From UBA168 sp011055275 (lineage in GTDB: Archaea > Thermoproteota > Thermoprotei_A > Marsarchaeales > UBA168), in assembly GCA_046635845.1 (NCBI GenBank), contig JAQQXN010000002.1: a stretch of DNA of 64,000 nt, one strand, 5' to 3'. Positions 25,456-34,188 of this stretch are shown one piece after another (within the stretch, counting starts at the first letter, position 1; each line of letters starts with the position of its first letter). Under the pieces are notes generated by a model that saw nothing but the letters and a program-made list of their open reading frames with translations, searched no databases and was not told the DNA's origin. The position numbers and the translations under genes were made by a program.

Positions 25456-26176
25456 TGGGGTTTTGATGAAAAGCATGCGAGCGCCGCTTGAACAACTTAA
25501 CGCCAACGTACAAGATGATAGCGGCGATCACGACGATGGAGATCGGTATGAGGTACTTGTTAACCCAGGCCGAAACGATCTCCCAGCGCGAGCCCAGCGT
25601 AAGGCCGGCGTAGATCAGCGAGGCGTTCCATATGGCCGACCCCGCAAGCGTATACGCGAGGAACTTCTTCTTACTCATGGCAAACATGCCTGCAGGGATC
25701 GATATGAGGGCGCGTAGCCCTATAACGAACCTAGCTAAGAGCACTACTATTGGCCCGCGTCTCTGAAACCAGTCCGTAGCGGTTTTCAACGACCTTTCGT
25801 TAATTAGGGGAAGCTTTGTCACTGACTTGCCGAGTTTCAGACCTAAGGCGTAATCTACGGCGGAGCCAATAATGGAGCCTGCTAACGAAGCGACAAAAGC
25901 TAGCCAGAAATCCGTCCTTCCTTGGTAAACGAGATAGCCCTCCAGCGGCAGTATGACCTCGCTGGGTACTGGCAACGAGGCGCTTTCCATAGTCATGAGG
26001 ACAATAAGGCCAATGTAGCCTCCAGCTTCGACCGCTTGGACTACCCATCCGAGGCTGACAATGCCAGAAATAGATGGCAAGTAGTCATCAAGATCGTAAA
26101 AGTAAAAGACGGCGTACCCAAGTGCCAGAATGAGCACAAGCAAGAGAATCAAGTAGCCTTTCTTTAATGTTTCCAA
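25433..26176 (-). CDS. DedA-family membrane protein
   Basis: Integral membrane protein of the DedA/SNARE-associated (VTT) family, 247 aa, related to lipid flippases/scramblases. Family motifs are clear: LPVPSEVILPLEGYLVYQG, SLAGSIIGSAVDYALGLKLGKS, WFQRRGPIVVLLARFVIGLRALISIPAGMFAMSKKKFLAYTLAGSAIWNASLIYAGLTLG. Four to five hydrophobic segments plus reentrant loops are expected. It ends in a basic tail (KLFKRRSHAF). Convergent with the cysteine synthase-like gene. Confidence 0.92.
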   Translation of the reverse strand: METLKKGYLILLLVLILALGYAVFYFYDLDDYLPSISGIVSLGWVVQAVEAGGYIGLIVLMTMESASLPVPSEVILPLEGYLVYQGRTDFWLAFVASLAGSIIGSAVDYALGLKLGKSVTKLPLINERSLKTATDWFQRRGPIVVLLARFVIGLRALISIPAGMFAMSKKKFLAYTLAGSAIWNASLIYAGLTLGSRWEIVSAWVNKYLIPISIVVIAAIILYVGVKLFKRRSHAFHQNPISATGQP

Positions 26177-26258
26177 CGTTTAAGTTTCAACTGATAGCTT
26201 AAATGCGTTACGAGGCAAGTGCGCCGCCGACCTTAAGCGTCGTTGTCTTGGTAATTAT

Positions 26259-27269
26259 ATGTACGATGCTGAAGCCTTTAAGAGCGCCATAAGGGCGTTT
26301 GAGTCCGAGCTCGTGAGGCTTAATGCCTCCAAGAGAAGCGTGCCCGGCTACGAAATATGTGAAGATCTTAATTTCGTGGAGCCTAAGCCAGCGTATGACT
26401 TTGACCTGGCTTTCTGCGATGGCGGCAATTACCCCATATTCACTAGCAGCTACTTCATATTTCAGTTAAATCGCGTTTTCGCGTCCTCGTGGAAGGGGAG
26501 GAAGAGGACCGCTTACGTTTCAGTTGATTTCCTTACGTTAACCAGAAGGACGAACGAGGGATTTTCGAGCGCGGTATACCCTCTTAAGGCAACATCCGAT
26601 ATCGCTGTTGGCGACGTCCTTCCAAGCGAGCCTGAGACCGTCGTGGACTACAGGGAGCTTATGGGACTCGATGCCTTAACCGCAGCCTCGCAACTCCCTA
26701 GGAGAATAGCCGAGAAGAAGCTGGCACGGACGCTCATAGGAGATCACGTGGTGGTCCTTGACGGGTTATTGCAACCTGAATGCCAGGCCGAGTGGAACAC
26801 CATAAATGAGCTACGCTCCTTATCGCAGGCAGGCAACCACTTAGTGGCAGGGCTTGCGAAAACGGCGGCCCTTTTGGATCCCGCCCTTGTGCCCACAACC
26901 CTTTTAGATAGGGAAGGGGAGTGGTACGTCCGCATAGCAAGGGTGACGCCCAGAGGAAGCGATCTATATGCGGCAAAGTTTCACAGGGCAGCGATCGCGC
27001 CTTACTTCGTTGAGGTGGTCGAGGGCGATGAGCGTTCGATCGAGGACCTTTTCGATGCCCTTTTCTCCGATTCCCTTGATCCTCACCTACCAGGCTATCC
27101 ACATGGGTTAATCGACGCTGATAAAAATGCCAGAGTTGGTATGCGTGAGGCAGAGCGCCTCAGGGAAGAGATCCTGCGGGTGATAGAGCCAGAGCTGGCC
27201 AAGGGCATAGTGCGTGGTGAAAGGACGCTTGGAACGCACGACCTTTTAAATGCTCTAAATTCAATGTAA
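26259..27269 (+). CDS. nurA: NurA 5'-3' nuclease
   Basis: Nuclease partner of HerA in resection of double-strand breaks. Residues DLAFCDGGNYPIFTSSYFIFQLNRVFAS match the NurA motif I region (usual VDGS; here CDGG), VVVLDGLLQPE (about 165-175) matches the second acidic motif, and the C-terminal LPGYPHGLIDADKNARVGMREAERLREEIL matches the conserved NurA tail. The 336-aa length is normal. A TATA-like ccttaagc (about 26231) precedes the ATG. herA follows after 3 nt, the classical archaeal pairing, which supports the call. Confidence 0.88.
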   Translation: MYDAEAFKSAIRAFESELVRLNASKRSVPGYEICEDLNFVEPKPAYDFDLAFCDGGNYPIFTSSYFIFQLNRVFASSWKGRKRTAYVSVDFLTLTRRTNEGFSSAVYPLKATSDIAVGDVLPSEPETVVDYRELMGLDALTAASQLPRRIAEKKLARTLIGDHVVVLDGLLQPECQAEWNTINELRSLSQAGNHLVAGLAKTAALLDPALVPTTLLDREGEWYVRIARVTPRGSDLYAAKFHRAAIAPYFVEVVEGDERSIEDLFDALFSDSLDPHLPGYPHGLIDADKNARVGMREAERLREEILRVIEPELAKGIVRGERTLGTHDLLNALNSM

Positions 27270-27272
27270 GTC

Positions 27273-28817
27273 ATGGATGACGAAGTCGGAGTTATAGCTG
27301 GAGGGGCTTTCGGGGAGATAGTGCTTCGCAAGGACAGCGATAAGGATTTGGAGCTGGGGCAGCTGCTCGTCTACGAGAAGGGCAATAAGAAGCTCATATT
27401 GAAGGTCGTGGATCTAGTCCACGGCTCCACGCTGCCTCAGAGCTCGGTCGACATGGCACAGGGTTACGCGAGAGAAGAGGGAATGCCACCTCTGTCGGTA
27501 TACGAATCAGACGAAAAGGTATCTTACTTCACGAAAGCGATAATGAAGCCGCTTGTTGAGATAAGGAGAGAAGGCACCACGCAAACGGTCATAGCTCCTA
27601 AGAGTCTACCAGAATGGTGGGAAGCGGTGAGGATCGCTAGGACAGAGGACCTCGACTTTTTGCAAGAAGAGGGAGTGTTCTTGGGGTACCTGAGGAACGG
27701 CTCAAGGGTGATGAACATCGAAGTCAGGATCCCTCCGGAAAAGCTAATAGCGCATCACGTTATCATAGCGGCCAGCACCGGAAAGGGCAAGAGCAACTTG
27801 GTCAAGGTCGTGCTCAGCTCTTTAGCGCAAGAAGGATGCTGTGGCGCATTTGTCATAGATCCTCATGGCGAGTACTGGGGATTTCATGAGGAAGGGCTGA
27901 AGGGCCTCGGCGAAAAGGTGGTGCTGCTCTCTCCGGACCCGCCTCCAGGAGGTATAACCCTGAGGATCCACGTGGATTCGCTGCTTCCAGAGCACTTCTC
28001 CGGGATAACGAACTTAAGCCCCGCACAGGAGGAGGCGCTCCAGATGCTTTGGAAGCAAAAACATGGCAAGGGGTGGCTTTCCACGTTTCTTGGTTCTGAT
28101 GTATTACCTAATATGAATACTCAGGGAGTTCGTGAATCAACGCTTGAAGTCCTCAGGCGCAAGCTCAGGCTCATACTTTCATGGGAAGACGATCAAGGGA
28201 TTTTCACGATAAGTGGAGGCGAGAAGACGGTAAATCAGATCGTGGACTTTCTTGAGGATAGGAAAACGGTGATAGTGGACACGTCATCGCTGGCTGAAGG
28301 CGCGGAGCTTTTGATATCGAACGTGGTGGCGAGTGAGGTGCTGAGGAGGCACGAGCGCGCTAAGGCTAGGGGAACTTTGGATCAGCTACCACCCGTTGGA
28401 ATAGTCCTTGAGGAGGCCGCCAGGGTTCTCGGAGAGGGGATTGAGCCTAACGTGCTAGAGAGGATAGCAAGAGAGGGACGTAAGTTCAAGGTTGGTCTCA
28501 TAGCCGTTACGCAACTTCCCTCGCTTATACAGAAGGAACTGATAGCGAACATGAACACCAAGATAATACTTGGAAATGAGGCGAGGACCGAAAGGGATGC
28601 CCTCATAAATTCATCGCCTCAAGACCTTTCTAATGAAGATGAAGAAATAGCGCAGCTGGACGTGGGAGAGGGCATAGTCGCAAGTTCATTTCTCAAGATG
28701 GCTGTCCCCATAAAGGTACCTCTATTTGAAGGTATAAGAAAAAGCGAGAATAAGGATAGGCCGAAACTGGCGTTAAGTGCTAGGCCAGAGAGGCGAGCGC
28801 TTTATAAACTCGAATAG
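27273..28817 (+). CDS. herA: HerA bipolar DNA helicase/translocase
   Basis: Hexameric FtsK/HerA-type ATPase that drives DNA through NurA. The 514-aa protein has the N-terminal HAS barrel (VGVIAGGAFGEIVLRKDSDKDLELGQLLVYE), Walker A IIAASTGKGKSNLVKVVLS (about residue 165), AFVIDPHGEYWGF (about 191), Walker B-like KTVIVDTSSLAEGAE, the Gln/Glu motif VGIVLEEAARVL, and an arginine-rich RIAREGRKFKVGLIAVTQLPS near the C-terminus. The ATG follows nurA by 3 nt. Complete. mre11-rad50 lie downstream but are separated by about 700 nt containing repeat B. Confidence 0.95.
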   Translation: MDDEVGVIAGGAFGEIVLRKDSDKDLELGQLLVYEKGNKKLILKVVDLVHGSTLPQSSVDMAQGYAREEGMPPLSVYESDEKVSYFTKAIMKPLVEIRREGTTQTVIAPKSLPEWWEAVRIARTEDLDFLQEEGVFLGYLRNGSRVMNIEVRIPPEKLIAHHVIIAASTGKGKSNLVKVVLSSLAQEGCCGAFVIDPHGEYWGFHEEGLKGLGEKVVLLSPDPPPGGITLRIHVDSLLPEHFSGITNLSPAQEEALQMLWKQKHGKGWLSTFLGSDVLPNMNTQGVRESTLEVLRRKLRLILSWEDDQGIFTISGGEKTVNQIVDFLEDRKTVIVDTSSLAEGAELLISNVVASEVLRRHERAKARGTLDQLPPVGIVLEEAARVLGEGIEPNVLERIAREGRKFKVGLIAVTQLPSLIQKELIANMNTKIILGNEARTERDALINSSPQDLSNEDEEIAQLDVGEGIVASSFLKMAVPIKVPLFEGIRKSENKDRPKLALSARPERRALYKLE

Positions 28818-29531
28818 ACCCTTGGGATATTAAATCGTTGAGATCACGATAAAAACGTCGAATTACGCGATTTATGTCCAAGGTCATTTGGTTTAGACAG
28901 TTTTACTCTAATGAGGTTAAGGGGGAGGGGAACGGAAGTCCCCTTAAGGAAACGAGAGCCCCCTCACGGAAGTTCCACGAACCTCTAACCGTAGAGGGGC
29001 CCGTTGCGGTGGCGCCCTCCCACCATGAAGGCGCTCGCGCGTGCGGGCGGCAAGGCGAGCGTCCCCTGCGGTTGCCAAGCGATGTGAAGCGCCGTCCTTT
29101 ATGGCTAAATAGTTCACAAGGTATAGCACATCTACATCATAATAACAGAAGCGTTGTCTTGTGAGATCTGATTGGATTCATAGTTACATTTCTCTTTAAT
29201 GCCAATGCACGCGGGCGTACACAAGACCATATTTGTTGGAACGTTTGCGTTTGCTAATTCATTTTGTTGTAACTTCACCTATAACTGTTCTACAAAAATA
29301 AGTGGTAGCGGAGGCAAGTAGGGGTAACAACCAACATCGTAAGGAGATGGCTAAGTAAAGCGACGTTTTCGAGGGAAATTATTATAACGCTAAAGCTGGT
29401 AGTCGTAACTTTCGTGTTAAAGGTTAGCTTTGTACTGGATAATTGAATTATGTGAATTTTTGAGTTGCTATATCGAGTCCTGTATTATGCGCCTTCTCGG
29501 CAGGCTTTTAGCCGTACCACGCACTTGCTGC
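28818..29531. other. 714-nt gap between herA and mre11, holding repeat B
   Basis: No gene is supported here. The left part contains repeat B (28927-29093). The rest, 29094-29531, is AT-rich relative to its neighbours with scattered stops in all frames and no recognisable protein. A TATA-like gctttta (about 29504-29510) at the right end lies about 26 nt before the mre11 ATG. Confidence 0.6.
28927..29093. repeat. 167-nt structured repeat, copy B
   Basis: Second copy of the element at 18124-18291, same orientation, one C shorter. Weak similarity extends upstream of the core (ttttactctaatgaggttaaggggg here, ttttaactcggtaggagttcaggggg at copy A), so the element may begin near 28909. The core ends in gatgtgaagcgcc, followed here by a different sequence (gtcctttatggctaaatagt). 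If it is a TnpB-type guide RNA, that following segment would be the guide. Confidence 0.8.
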
Positions 29532-30758
29532 ATGGAGGAAGCGCTTTTCGCTCATGCCGCTGACGCTCATCTGGGCTCACAAGACAGGATCTTCATGAAG
29601 GAGGGCGAGCGCACCGCGTTCAAAGAGCTCATTGATACCTGCATAAGGGAACACGCCGATTTCTTGCTCTTCAGCGGCGATCTTTTCGATAGCAATGTCC
29701 CTTCCATGAATGTTGCTAGCTTCGCGGCACAAGAACTAAAGAGGCTTCAGGAGCATAGCATTCCGGCCTATGAGATACATGGAAGCCACGACAACTCGCC
29801 CACGCACTCTTCTATGATCGAGGTACTGGAGAACGCAGGCCTGCTGATAAACGCTAGCAGGATAGTTCAAAATGGCGACTTGATAACCCTTGAGCCAATA
29901 GTTGATAGAACCGGCGTAAAGATTTACGGAATGCCAGGACTAAGAGAAGGGCGCGAAAAGGAGTTTTATGAGATCCTGGACAGGGAGAAACTAGAAAATG
30001 AACAGGGCAGGAAGGTCTTCATGTTTCATAGCGCCATAAGTGAGCTCAGGACGGGAAGATTTGCTAAGATTGAGGCAATTCCTCTTTCCTATCTTCCGCG
30101 CAACTTCTCTTATTACGCTGGTGGCCATGTACATGCTAGGTCTATCAACGATCTGCCTGGATTTGGAAAGCTGGTTTATCCTGGGCCTCTTTTCGCTGGG
30201 TGGGGCATCGAGGATATAACCGATTACTCGAGAAACGGAGGAGGGTTTTTCCTTGTCCACATGAGCGACGACGTCAAGCTCGACTTCGTTAAAGAAGAGC
30301 CGGTGAAGGTCGTTGTCATCGATAAAAGTGCTGACGGTCTTTCATCTCAGGAATACTCGAAGGAGCTCGAGCCCAGCGAAGACTACTCCGGAACCATGGT
30401 GGTCCTTAAGCTCCATGGTAAGCTGAAGTCCGGGAGGGTAGCTGATATATCCTCGGAATACCTTAGGGCTGCATACGCTAAGGCTGGAGCGAAGGACGTC
30501 ATGGTAAGCAGAGGGGAGCTCAGTGGCCCCGAGCAGAAGATTGTGAGAGTGGGTACCGTGTCCCAGCTTGAGGAAACCTTGATGGCCGAAAACGTGAAAC
30601 CTCCATATAAGCCGGAGCTTGCAAGGACCCTGCTTGAGGTCCTCTCGCGGGAGAAGTTGGAAGGGGAGACGGATTCTGATTACGAGGAAAGGCTCGTGGG
30701 CGAGGCCGAGCGCATAATCGAGGACTTCCTTTCGGAGAAAAAGGGGAAAAAGAAGTGA
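29532..30758 (+). CDS. mre11: Mre11 nuclease
   Basis: Double-strand-break repair exonuclease/endonuclease partner of Rad50. With the ATG at 29532 the product is 408 aa. Phosphoesterase motifs: FAHAADAHLGSQDR (motif I, D and H), LLFSGDLFDSNVPS (motif II), YEIHGSHDNSPTH (motif III, GSHD in place of the usual GNHD), FHSAIS, and YYAGGHVHARS (motif V, GHVH). The frame stays open upstream to 29430, but MEEALFAHAAD fits the family N-terminus and has a TATA-like box at the leaderless distance. The stop overlaps the rad50 start (GTGA). Confidence 0.95.
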   Translation: MEEALFAHAADAHLGSQDRIFMKEGERTAFKELIDTCIREHADFLLFSGDLFDSNVPSMNVASFAAQELKRLQEHSIPAYEIHGSHDNSPTHSSMIEVLENAGLLINASRIVQNGDLITLEPIVDRTGVKIYGMPGLREGREKEFYEILDREKLENEQGRKVFMFHSAISELRTGRFAKIEAIPLSYLPRNFSYYAGGHVHARSINDLPGFGKLVYPGPLFAGWGIEDITDYSRNGGGFFLVHMSDDVKLDFVKEEPVKVVVIDKSADGLSSQEYSKELEPSEDYSGTMVVLKLHGKLKSGRVADISSEYLRAAYAKAGAKDVMVSRGELSGPEQKIVRVGTVSQLEETLMAENVKPPYKPELARTLLEVLSREKLEGETDSDYEERLVGEAERIIEDFLSEKKGKKK

Positions 30759-33142
30759 TAATCGAATCGCTTGAGATGGAGAACATAAGAAGCCACCGCT
30801 CGACCAGCGTTCGCTTTGAGGAAGGGGTAACGCTCATAGAGGGAGACGTGGGCAGCGGAAAGAGCTCCATGCTTAAGGCGATACAGTTTGCGCTCTTCGG
30901 GAGCGGGGATCCTAGTAGCCTTCTCAGCTATGGCAAAGACGAGGGAAAAGTAACGCTTAGTTTCCGCGTGGCTGGCAGGCGCTACGTGGTTACTAGATCA
31001 CTCCGCAGGGTTGGGGACAAGGTGCGCACCACCAAGGGATATTGGCAGGACGATACGAGTGTAGTCCCCATGTCAGCCTCTCAGTTAAACGAGAAGGTCA
31101 TGGAAGTGCTCGGAATAAAGGGATCTGAGAGGGCAAGAAGGTTGCCCATTTGGGAGTATGCCTTCTATACTCCTCAGGAGAGGCTTAAGGCGATACTCTC
31201 TGACAGGGATATTAGGTCTAACGCCATAAGCGCTGCCTTCAATACTCAGAAGTACAAGAGGGCGGCTGCCAACGCGCAAAGGCTTACCGCTTATCTCTCA
31301 AATGAAGTGCTCAAGTATGAGAGCTATTCATCTGATCTAGAGGCGAAAGAACGGGAGCTGAAGGGGTTACAGGAGCAAGCCGCTGATATTGAACATGAAC
31401 TGAAAAAAGCTGAGGCGGAGCTGGAGGCCGCCCGCGCGGATAGGGATAGGGCGAAAGCCGATCACGATTTAGCGGACAAGGCTTTCAATCAAGCCGCGCT
31501 TGCGGCCTCGGAGCTTCAGCACAAGGTTGACGTCGTTGGTTCTGAGGTGAGGAGCGATGCGGCGACAATACAAGAGATTGGGCATCGCATAGAGGAGAAC
31601 AAAACAAAGCTTGCCCGGATCGTTTCAGAGCTATCTAAACCGATGCCGGGTTTTAGGCCTTCATCGGAAGTAAGGAAAGAAATGGATGAACTCCAAGGGC
31701 AGGTATATGGCGAACAGCTTAAGATCACACAGATGAAGGGGCGCTTAGAGGATTACAAAAAGGCGCTTCGGCAGCTTCCCGAAAATCCCCCCCGTCCGAG
31801 TCGCTCGTTACAAGATATCGAACGTGACATTGATGTATTGCAGGATCAGCTTAATGAGCTGAAAAGTGCCGACATGGAGTTAAGGCGGTTTGACCAGAGT
31901 TATGACGAGATGGCGCAGGAGGGAAGATGTCCTTGTTGCGGTAGGGAAATCGACCGGGATTTGGCCATTAAGCTGAAGGAGGACGCCAGCCGCAAGCGCG
32001 ACGAGATAAAGAGGCAGCTTCTGCAGCTGAATGAGAGGATAATCGGGTTGAGAACAGAGCGCGATGCCGTGGCTGATCTGCAACGCGAGCTTGACCTATA
32101 CGAAAGTCAGAAGAACAGAGTCAAGGAGCTGGAACAGGAGCTTGTAAAAATGCTCAGCGATGAGGGCTTGCAAGAACAAGGGGACATCGCAGCAGCGGTT
32201 CAAGAGGCGATCGAGGGAATAAATAAAAGGATAGAGTACATGCGTTCTCAGCTCAAGGACCTTAATGATGAGCTACTTAGGGCGATCGAATTGGAGAAGG
32301 AGTTGAGCCTGAGGCGCCGTCTTGAAAGTGAAAGGAATGAGATCGAGAGAAGCATTGAGGATGACGCTGAAAGGGTCGCAAAGCTGAAGGACGACATAAA
32401 AAAGAAGGAGGAGGAGCTAAAAGCCCTCAAGGAGCGGCTTGATGATGCCCTTTCAAAAAGGGATTTTGCATTGGAAGCCGCGGACCTTGCAAAAAAAGCT
32501 TACGAGGTGGCAGAGGAGAGGCTGGGTGAAAAGTTAAGCGCTTATCGCTCGCTTAGCGCCAAGCGGGCTGACTTAGAGGATAGGATTGTCTCGTTGAGTA
32601 GGGAGGTAGACGATAAAAGGGACGCTAGGGCGCGTGCCGCGGAGGCCAAGGAGGTTGTCGATTGGCTTAAAGGTTTGTTCATACCTCTGGTAGTCGAGAT
32701 AGAGCAGGAAGTGCTGGCTAGGCTTAACCAGGAATTTCAAGAGAAGTTTTCGGCCTTCTTCTCAACTCTCATAGGTGATCCCCAGAAAAAGGTTTACATC
32801 GATGAGGAGTTCTCGCCAAAGATGGAACATGGCGGTATTGAGATGGATCTAGATGAGGGACCAAGCGGTGGTGAAAGGAGCTCTATGGCATTGGCGTACA
32901 GGCTTGCCCTTAACGAAGTGGCAAGGGAGGTCGCTGGGCTTTCAGTCGACCTGATAATCCTTGATGAGCCTACAGATGGCTTCAGCTCGGAACAATTATC
33001 AAGGTTTAGGGAGCTTATAGATGCCCTTAACGCCAGACAAGTCATAGTGGTGTCTCACGAAAAAGAGCTCGAAAGCGCGGCGGACAGGATAATCGTGACC
33101 TCGAAGGAGGGGGAAGCATCTACTGTACAGTTGTTACAATAG
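30755..33142 (+). CDS. rad50: Rad50 ATPase (SMC-like)
   Basis: ATPase of the Mre11-Rad50 complex, 795 aa. It has the N-terminal Walker A GDVGSGKSSMLKAIQFALFG (about residues 29-48), long coiled coils on both sides of a zinc hook GRCPCCGREI (CxxC at about 391), the ABC signature DEGPSGGERSSMALAYRLAL (about 700) and Walker B VDLIILDEPTDGFS (about 732). It starts with GTG overlapping the mre11 TGA by 4 nt. The length is slightly short compared with euryarchaeal Rad50 (about 880), reflecting shorter coils. Confidence 0.97.
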   Translation: MIIESLEMENIRSHRSTSVRFEEGVTLIEGDVGSGKSSMLKAIQFALFGSGDPSSLLSYGKDEGKVTLSFRVAGRRYVVTRSLRRVGDKVRTTKGYWQDDTSVVPMSASQLNEKVMEVLGIKGSERARRLPIWEYAFYTPQERLKAILSDRDIRSNAISAAFNTQKYKRAAANAQRLTAYLSNEVLKYESYSSDLEAKERELKGLQEQAADIEHELKKAEAELEAARADRDRAKADHDLADKAFNQAALAASELQHKVDVVGSEVRSDAATIQEIGHRIEENKTKLARIVSELSKPMPGFRPSSEVRKEMDELQGQVYGEQLKITQMKGRLEDYKKALRQLPENPPRPSRSLQDIERDIDVLQDQLNELKSADMELRRFDQSYDEMAQEGRCPCCGREIDRDLAIKLKEDASRKRDEIKRQLLQLNERIIGLRTERDAVADLQRELDLYESQKNRVKELEQELVKMLSDEGLQEQGDIAAAVQEAIEGINKRIEYMRSQLKDLNDELLRAIELEKELSLRRRLESERNEIERSIEDDAERVAKLKDDIKKKEEELKALKERLDDALSKRDFALEAADLAKKAYEVAEERLGEKLSAYRSLSAKRADLEDRIVSLSREVDDKRDARARAAEAKEVVDWLKGLFIPLVVEIEQEVLARLNQEFQEKFSAFFSTLIGDPQKKVYIDEEFSPKMEHGGIEMDLDEGPSGGERSSMALAYRLALNEVAREVAGLSVDLIILDEPTDGFSSEQLSRFRELIDALNARQVIVVSHEKELESAADRIIVTSKEGEASTVQLLQ

Positions 33143-33184
33143 GTCCAGAGAACGGCTTATATCTTTTTGCGAAATAATAATGGT

Positions 33185-33373
33185 GTGATTTCGCGATTGG
33201 ATGAGGAAATGAAAAAAGACCAATACAAGGAGGTCGAAGTGATAGAGAAGGGATGGTTGGAGCACCACGAGGGTGCGCTTCGCTATAAGCAAAGGATAAC
33301 GCTTTACAAGGTATCTGACGAGGGAGACGCCATACCGTACAAAAGCTACATTGTGGAAAGACAGGTAATTTAA
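33185..33373 (+). CDS. Small hypothetical protein
   Basis: Short charged protein (62 aa from GTG 33185; 68 aa if TTG 33167 is used): SRLDEEMKKDQYKEVEVIEKGWLEHHEGALRYKQRITLYKV, ending in YKSYIVERQVI. No family recognised; predicted mixed beta strands. A TATA cttatatct (about 33155-33163) lies the leaderless distance from GTG 33185, which supports a real transcript and that start. Confidence 0.55.
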   Translation: MISRLDEEMKKDQYKEVEVIEKGWLEHHEGALRYKQRITLYKVSDEGDAIPYKSYIVERQVI

Positions 33374-33432
33374 CATCGAAGGGGTTTAGGGGAGCGAATA
33401 AACAGAACGCCACCCTTTTGAGTAGTTCGCGC

Positions 33433-34188
33433 TTACAGGCGCCCCAAGAAGAAGGAAACGGAGTTTTTATATGTTGAATCCGCGACCTCCTGCGCGCTTA
33501 GTTTTTTTTCATGGGCTATGGTCTTCAAAGTTATAATTAAGTTGGAGGGCACGTTTCTCCTGTCGGGCTCTGGGCCAAGCGCGGGGGCATCTGACTCCAG
33601 CATTAGGGATGTAAGGGGAAGCCTTTTAACGAGCGCCCTCTTCTGCTCGCTCCGGATTAGCGAGGGCGGTATGGAAAACATTATGCCTTTTTTGCTGGCC
33701 TCAAAGGCTGCTGACGCTCTTCCGTCGAAGGCGTGCATATCTATGGGGACGTTAGGCCTTTCGTCTAAAAGTAGCTCTATGGCCTCCCTACCAGCACCTC
33801 TGCTGTGAACTACAAGAGGCAATCTATTGGAATCGGCAAGGCGCACGCATTCCCTGAAGAACTTCTTCTGCAGCGTTATGTCCCCTCCTTCACGACCCCG
33901 GTCGAGCCCTACCTCTCCTAAGGCCACAACGCCGTTGCGTTTCAGAGTCTCTTCGATCTTAACCAGAAGATCGCGGTAGTTTCCATCGCTTACTGATTGA
34001 GGTTGTGCTCCTACAGAAAGCTTTGCACATGGGTGCCTTGAGGTTATTTCGAAAGCCCTTTCGACACCCACGTCAACTAGCGCTGATATGACGAACTTCT
34101 CTACACCCCTCGCCTTAGCATCACGTATGACATCTTCTAGGTCTGTCTCGAACGAGAAATCGTCTAGATGGCAGTGAACGTCTATCAT
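33433..34188 (-). CDS. TatD-family metal-dependent hydrolase
   Basis: TatD-like deoxyribonuclease/amidohydrolase, 251 aa from the ATG at 34188. Motifs: MIDVHCHLDDFSF (HxH), VVALGEVGLDRGREGGD (catalytic Glu), LPLVVHSRGAG (His), PIDMHAFDG (His) and LMLESDAPALGPEP (Asp). The frame extends upstream but MIDVHCHLD is the family start and overlaps the galactokinase stop as ATGA. TatD proteins act in DNA quality control; here the coupling to galactokinase gives no clear functional hint. Confidence 0.92.
   Translation of the reverse strand: MIDVHCHLDDFSFETDLEDVIRDAKARGVEKFVISALVDVGVERAFEITSRHPCAKLSVGAQPQSVSDGNYRDLLVKIEETLKRNGVVALGEVGLDRGREGGDITLQKKFFRECVRLADSNRLPLVVHSRGAGREAIELLLDERPNVPIDMHAFDGRASAAFEASKKGIMFSIPPSLIRSEQKRALVKRLPLTSLMLESDAPALGPEPDRRNVPSNLIITLKTIAHEKKLSAQEVADSTYKNSVSFFLGRL

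Noticed and set aside
28944..29129. Minus-strand 61-aa frame over repeat B, with a similar frame over repeat A (18028-18294)
   Set aside because: The similarity between the two frames follows from the DNA repeat itself; the frames have no clear starts and differ outside the repeat.
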